From contig JBIKLI010000022.1 of NCBI GenBank assembly GCA_044359885.1, positions 1 to 26,067 of the forward strand: a stretch of DNA of 26,067 bases, read 5' to 3'. The notes below the pieces were generated by a model. That model was given only the letters and a program-made list of their open reading frames with translations, did not search any database and was not told the DNA's origin. Position 1 is the first letter of the stretch, and each line of letters begins with the position of its first letter. The translations under genes were made by a program, and so were the position numbers. Source of the stretch: CAIOSQ01 sp044359885 (GTDB lineage: Bacteria > Pseudomonadota > Alphaproteobacteria > CACIAM-22H2). Below are positions 23,842 to 26,067 of this stretch, piece by piece.

Positions 23842-25902
23842 ATGGGGTGGATCGTCGGGTGCGACGTCGGCGGAACCTTCACCGACTTCTACATCCACGA
23901 ACAGGACAGCGGCGAGTTCTTCGTCCACAAGACGCCATCGACCCCGGACAACCCGGCACGCGCGATCGTCGAGGGGTTGAAGGCGGCATGCGCTGCGCGC
24001 GGCATCGAACCGCGCGAGGTGCTGCGTCTCGAACACGGCACGACCGTGGCGACGAACTGCCTGATCCAGCGCCGCGGCGGCCGCGTGGCGCTGCTCACCA
24101 CCGCCGGCTTCCGCGACCTGCTGGAGATCGGACGGCAGATCCGGCCGCGCATGTTCGACCTGCAGACCGACCAGCCCGAACCGCTGGTGCCTCGCGAATG
24201 GCGGATCGAGGTCGGCGAGCGTGTCCACGCCGACGGCCGCATCGGCCGGCCGCTGGAGGCGGGCGATCTCGCGCGCGCCGTCGCGGCCGTCCGCGACGCC
24301 GGCGTCGACGCGGTCGCCGTCTGCTTCCTGTTCGGGTTCCTCAATCCGGCGCACGAGCGACAGGCCGGCGATGCGCTGCGCGCCGCGGCGCCTGGCCTCT
24401 ACGTCTCCCTGTCCAGCGAGGTCCAGCCCGAGTTCCGTGAATACGAACGGCTCTCGACCACCGTCCTCAACGCCTATCTTCAGCCCGTGATGGTGGATTA
24501 CCTGACGGCCCTCGAACGCGAGATCGGCGCCGCCTTCCCCGTCGCCACGATCGGAATCAACCAGTCCTCCGGCGGATTGATGTCGATCGACCGCGCCCGG
24601 CGCTTTCCGGTGCGCACCGCACTCTCCGGGCCGGCGGCCGGCGCGGTCGGCGCGATCCACGCCGCCCGCCTCGCCGGCCGGCCCGACGTGATCACCTTCG
24701 ACATGGGCGGCACGTCGACCGACGTGGCGCTGCTGCGCGGCTACGCCGCCGGCACCAGCTTCGACCGGACCGTCGCCGACTTCCCGGTCCGGCTGCCGAT
24801 GCTCGACATCGCGACCATCGGCGCCGGCGGCGGCTCCATCGCCTGGTTCGAGCGCGACGGGCTGATGAAGGTCGGGCCGATCAGCGCCGGCGCGGTGCCC
24901 GGTCCGGCCTGCTACGGGATCGGCGGCGACCGGCCGACGGTCACGGACGCCAATCTCGTGCTCGGGCGCCTCAGCGCGCGCGGCCTGATCGGCGGCCGCA
25001 TGCCGCTCGACGTCGTGAAGGCGCGCGCCGCCCTGGCGCCGCTCGCCGGGCGCCTCGGGTTCACCATCGAGCGCGCCGCCCATGGCGTGCTCGGCATCGT
25101 CGTATCCAACATGGTGCGTGCGATCCGCTCCGTCTCGGTCGAACGCGGGCACGACCCGCGCCGCTTCACGCTGATGCCCTTCGGCGGCGCCGGCGCCCTG
25201 CACGCCGTCGACGTGGCACGCGCCCTCGGCGTGCGCGAGATCCTGGTGCCGCCCGCGCCGGGAATCCTCTGCGCCCAGGGCCTCGTGGTGTCCGACCTCA
25301 AGGAGGACTTCGTGCGAACGCTGCGGCGGACGATGGACGACGATGGCGCCATGGCGCTCGGCCGCGAACTTGCCGCGCTCCTCGCCGCGGCGACGCGTTG
25401 GTGCGAAGGCGAGGCGATCGCGCCGGCGGACCGCCGCTTCGCGGCCACGCTCGACATGCGCTATGTCGGCCAGAATTTCGAGCTCGCGGTTCCGCTGGGC
25501 GAGATCGATCCCGCGGCCGGGGTGGCGCTGCCGGATCTGACGGCGCTGCGCCGGGCCTTCTTCGAGGTCCACGAGCGCAGCTACGGGTATTTCAATCCGG
25601 AAGACGCGATCGAGGTCGTCAACCTGCGCCTCGCGGCGCGTGGCCTGATCAAGCCCTCGGCGCGATCCTGGCGGGAGGGACGCGCCGACGGGACGCCCAC
25701 GCCCGCCGGGATGCGCGACGTCTGGTTCGATCCTGACCGGGCGGCGCCGACGCCCGTCTACGACCGCGACGACATGCGCGCCGGGCACAGCCTGACGGGC
25801 CCGGCCGTGATCGAGCAGCTCGATGCGACGACGCTGGTCTATCCCGGCGACCGGCTGACGGTCGACGCTGCCTTCAACCTGCTCATCGAGACCGCGACAT
25901 GA
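23842..25902 (+). CDS. hyuA: Hydantoinase/oxoprolinase family protein, subunit A (HyuA-like)
   Basis: A 686-residue subunit of an ATP-dependent hydantoinase/5-oxoprolinase-type enzyme, which opens cyclic amides (N-methylhydantoin, hydantoins, oxoproline); related complexes carboxylate ketones. The N-terminal actin-like nucleotide-binding motif is CDVGGTFTDFYI (7-18), with LEHGTTVATNCLIQRRGG and LTTAGFRDLLEIGRQ following. The central Hydantoinase_A domain shows INQSSGGLMS, ALSGPAAGAVGA, ITFDMGGTSTDVAL and IGAGGGSIAW, then FGGAGALHAVDVARALG and VPPAPGILCAQGLV. The length matches the family. The start at 23842 has AGGGGAACG upstream. The stop overlaps the subunit B start (ATGA). Substrate is not decidable from sequence. 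Confidence 0.93.
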   Translation: MGWIVGCDVGGTFTDFYIHEQDSGEFFVHKTPSTPDNPARAIVEGLKAACAARGIEPREVLRLEHGTTVATNCLIQRRGGRVALLTTAGFRDLLEIGRQIRPRMFDLQTDQPEPLVPREWRIEVGERVHADGRIGRPLEAGDLARAVAAVRDAGVDAVAVCFLFGFLNPAHERQAGDALRAAAPGLYVSLSSEVQPEFREYERLSTTVLNAYLQPVMVDYLTALEREIGAAFPVATIGINQSSGGLMSIDRARRFPVRTALSGPAAGAVGAIHAARLAGRPDVITFDMGGTSTDVALLRGYAAGTSFDRTVADFPVRLPMLDIATIGAGGGSIAWFERDGLMKVGPISAGAVPGPACYGIGGDRPTVTDANLVLGRLSARGLIGGRMPLDVVKARAALAPLAGRLGFTIERAAHGVLGIVVSNMVRAIRSVSVERGHDPRRFTLMPFGGAGALHAVDVARALGVREILVPPAPGILCAQGLVVSDLKEDFVRTLRRTMDDDGAMALGRELAALLAAATRWCEGEAIAPADRRFAATLDMRYVGQNFELAVPLGEIDPAAGVALPDLTALRRAFFEVHERSYGYFNPEDAIEVVNLRLAARGLIKPSARSWREGRADGTPTPAGMRDVWFDPDRAAPTPVYDRDDMRAGHSLTGPAVIEQLDATTLVYPGDRLTVDAAFNLLIETAT

Positions 25903-26067
25903 CCGCGACGCCCGACCCCGTCACGCTCGAGATCCTGCATAACGCCCTGCGATCGATCGTCGACGAGAGCTTCATCTCGCTGATGAAGAGCGCCTATTCG
26001 ACCAACATCAAGGAGCGCCACGACCATTCGACCGCGCTCATGGACCGGGCCGGTCGGCTGGTCGCGC
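25899..26067 (+). CDS. hyuB: Hydantoinase/oxoprolinase family protein, subunit B (N-terminal part)
   Basis: The first 56 codons of a Hydantoinase_B-family protein, cut by the window edge. The opening PDPVTLEILHNALRSIVDE, the MKSAYSTNIKERHDHSTAL segment and the start of the MDRAGRLVA motif are characteristic of this subunit. Its ATG at 25899 overlaps the hyuA stop by four bases, the usual coupling for the A/B pair, which together form the active enzyme. Confidence 0.9.
   Translation, partial: MTATPDPVTLEILHNALRSIVDESFISLMKSAYSTNIKERHDHSTALMDRAGRLVA

Overview
The window reads as chromosome of a high-G+C Alphaproteobacterium. The evidence is very high G/C at third codon positions, dense operons with ATGA overlaps, and families common in that class: SelO, the GAF-like class III cyclase architecture, Dpp/Ugp-type ABC operons and hydantoinase A/B. 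I cannot resolve the family or genus. I see no rRNA, tRNA, CRISPR array, insertion sequence or prophage.

Layout. (1) 1-4416: an unrecognised partial gene and a DoeB/aspartoacylase-like M14 amidohydrolase (minus strand) face away from a plus-strand trio: an HD-domain (PhnZ-like) protein, an ArgE/DapE-like M20 deacylase and an SDR dehydrogenase. Together they look like a small catabolic cluster for an N-acylated amino compound (inference). (2) 4418-4586: a coding-like stretch without a start, possibly a gene remnant. (3) 4584-9689, minus strand: SelO, a serine beta-lactamase-fold hydrolase, LrgB, LrgA and a CinA-like protein. (4) 9728-15223, minus strand: a complete family-5 (dipeptide/oligopeptide) ABC operon, SBP-B-C-D-F. 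(5) 15327-21299, minus strand: a carbohydrate ABC operon with SBP, two permeases, a 374-residue protein of unknown family and a GH2 enzyme with an NxK motif that points to a beta-glucuronidase. No ATPase is encoded with it. (6) 21428-23753, plus strand: a LacI-family repressor overlapping a class III adenylate cyclase. (7) 23842 to the end: hydantoinase/oxoprolinase subunits A and B, the latter cut by the window edge.

How it fits together. The most coherent module is 15327-23753. A perfect 16-bp LacI-type operator lies between the divergent sugar operon and the repressor gene, so the repressor probably controls uptake and hydrolysis of a glycoside, perhaps a glucuronide, and possibly itself. 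Coupling of that repressor to an adenylate cyclase, the unassigned 374-residue protein and the missing ATPase are the points most worth following up. Both ABC operons carry a strong GC-rich hairpin directly after the binding-protein gene, a layout known to favour the binding protein over the membrane subunits.
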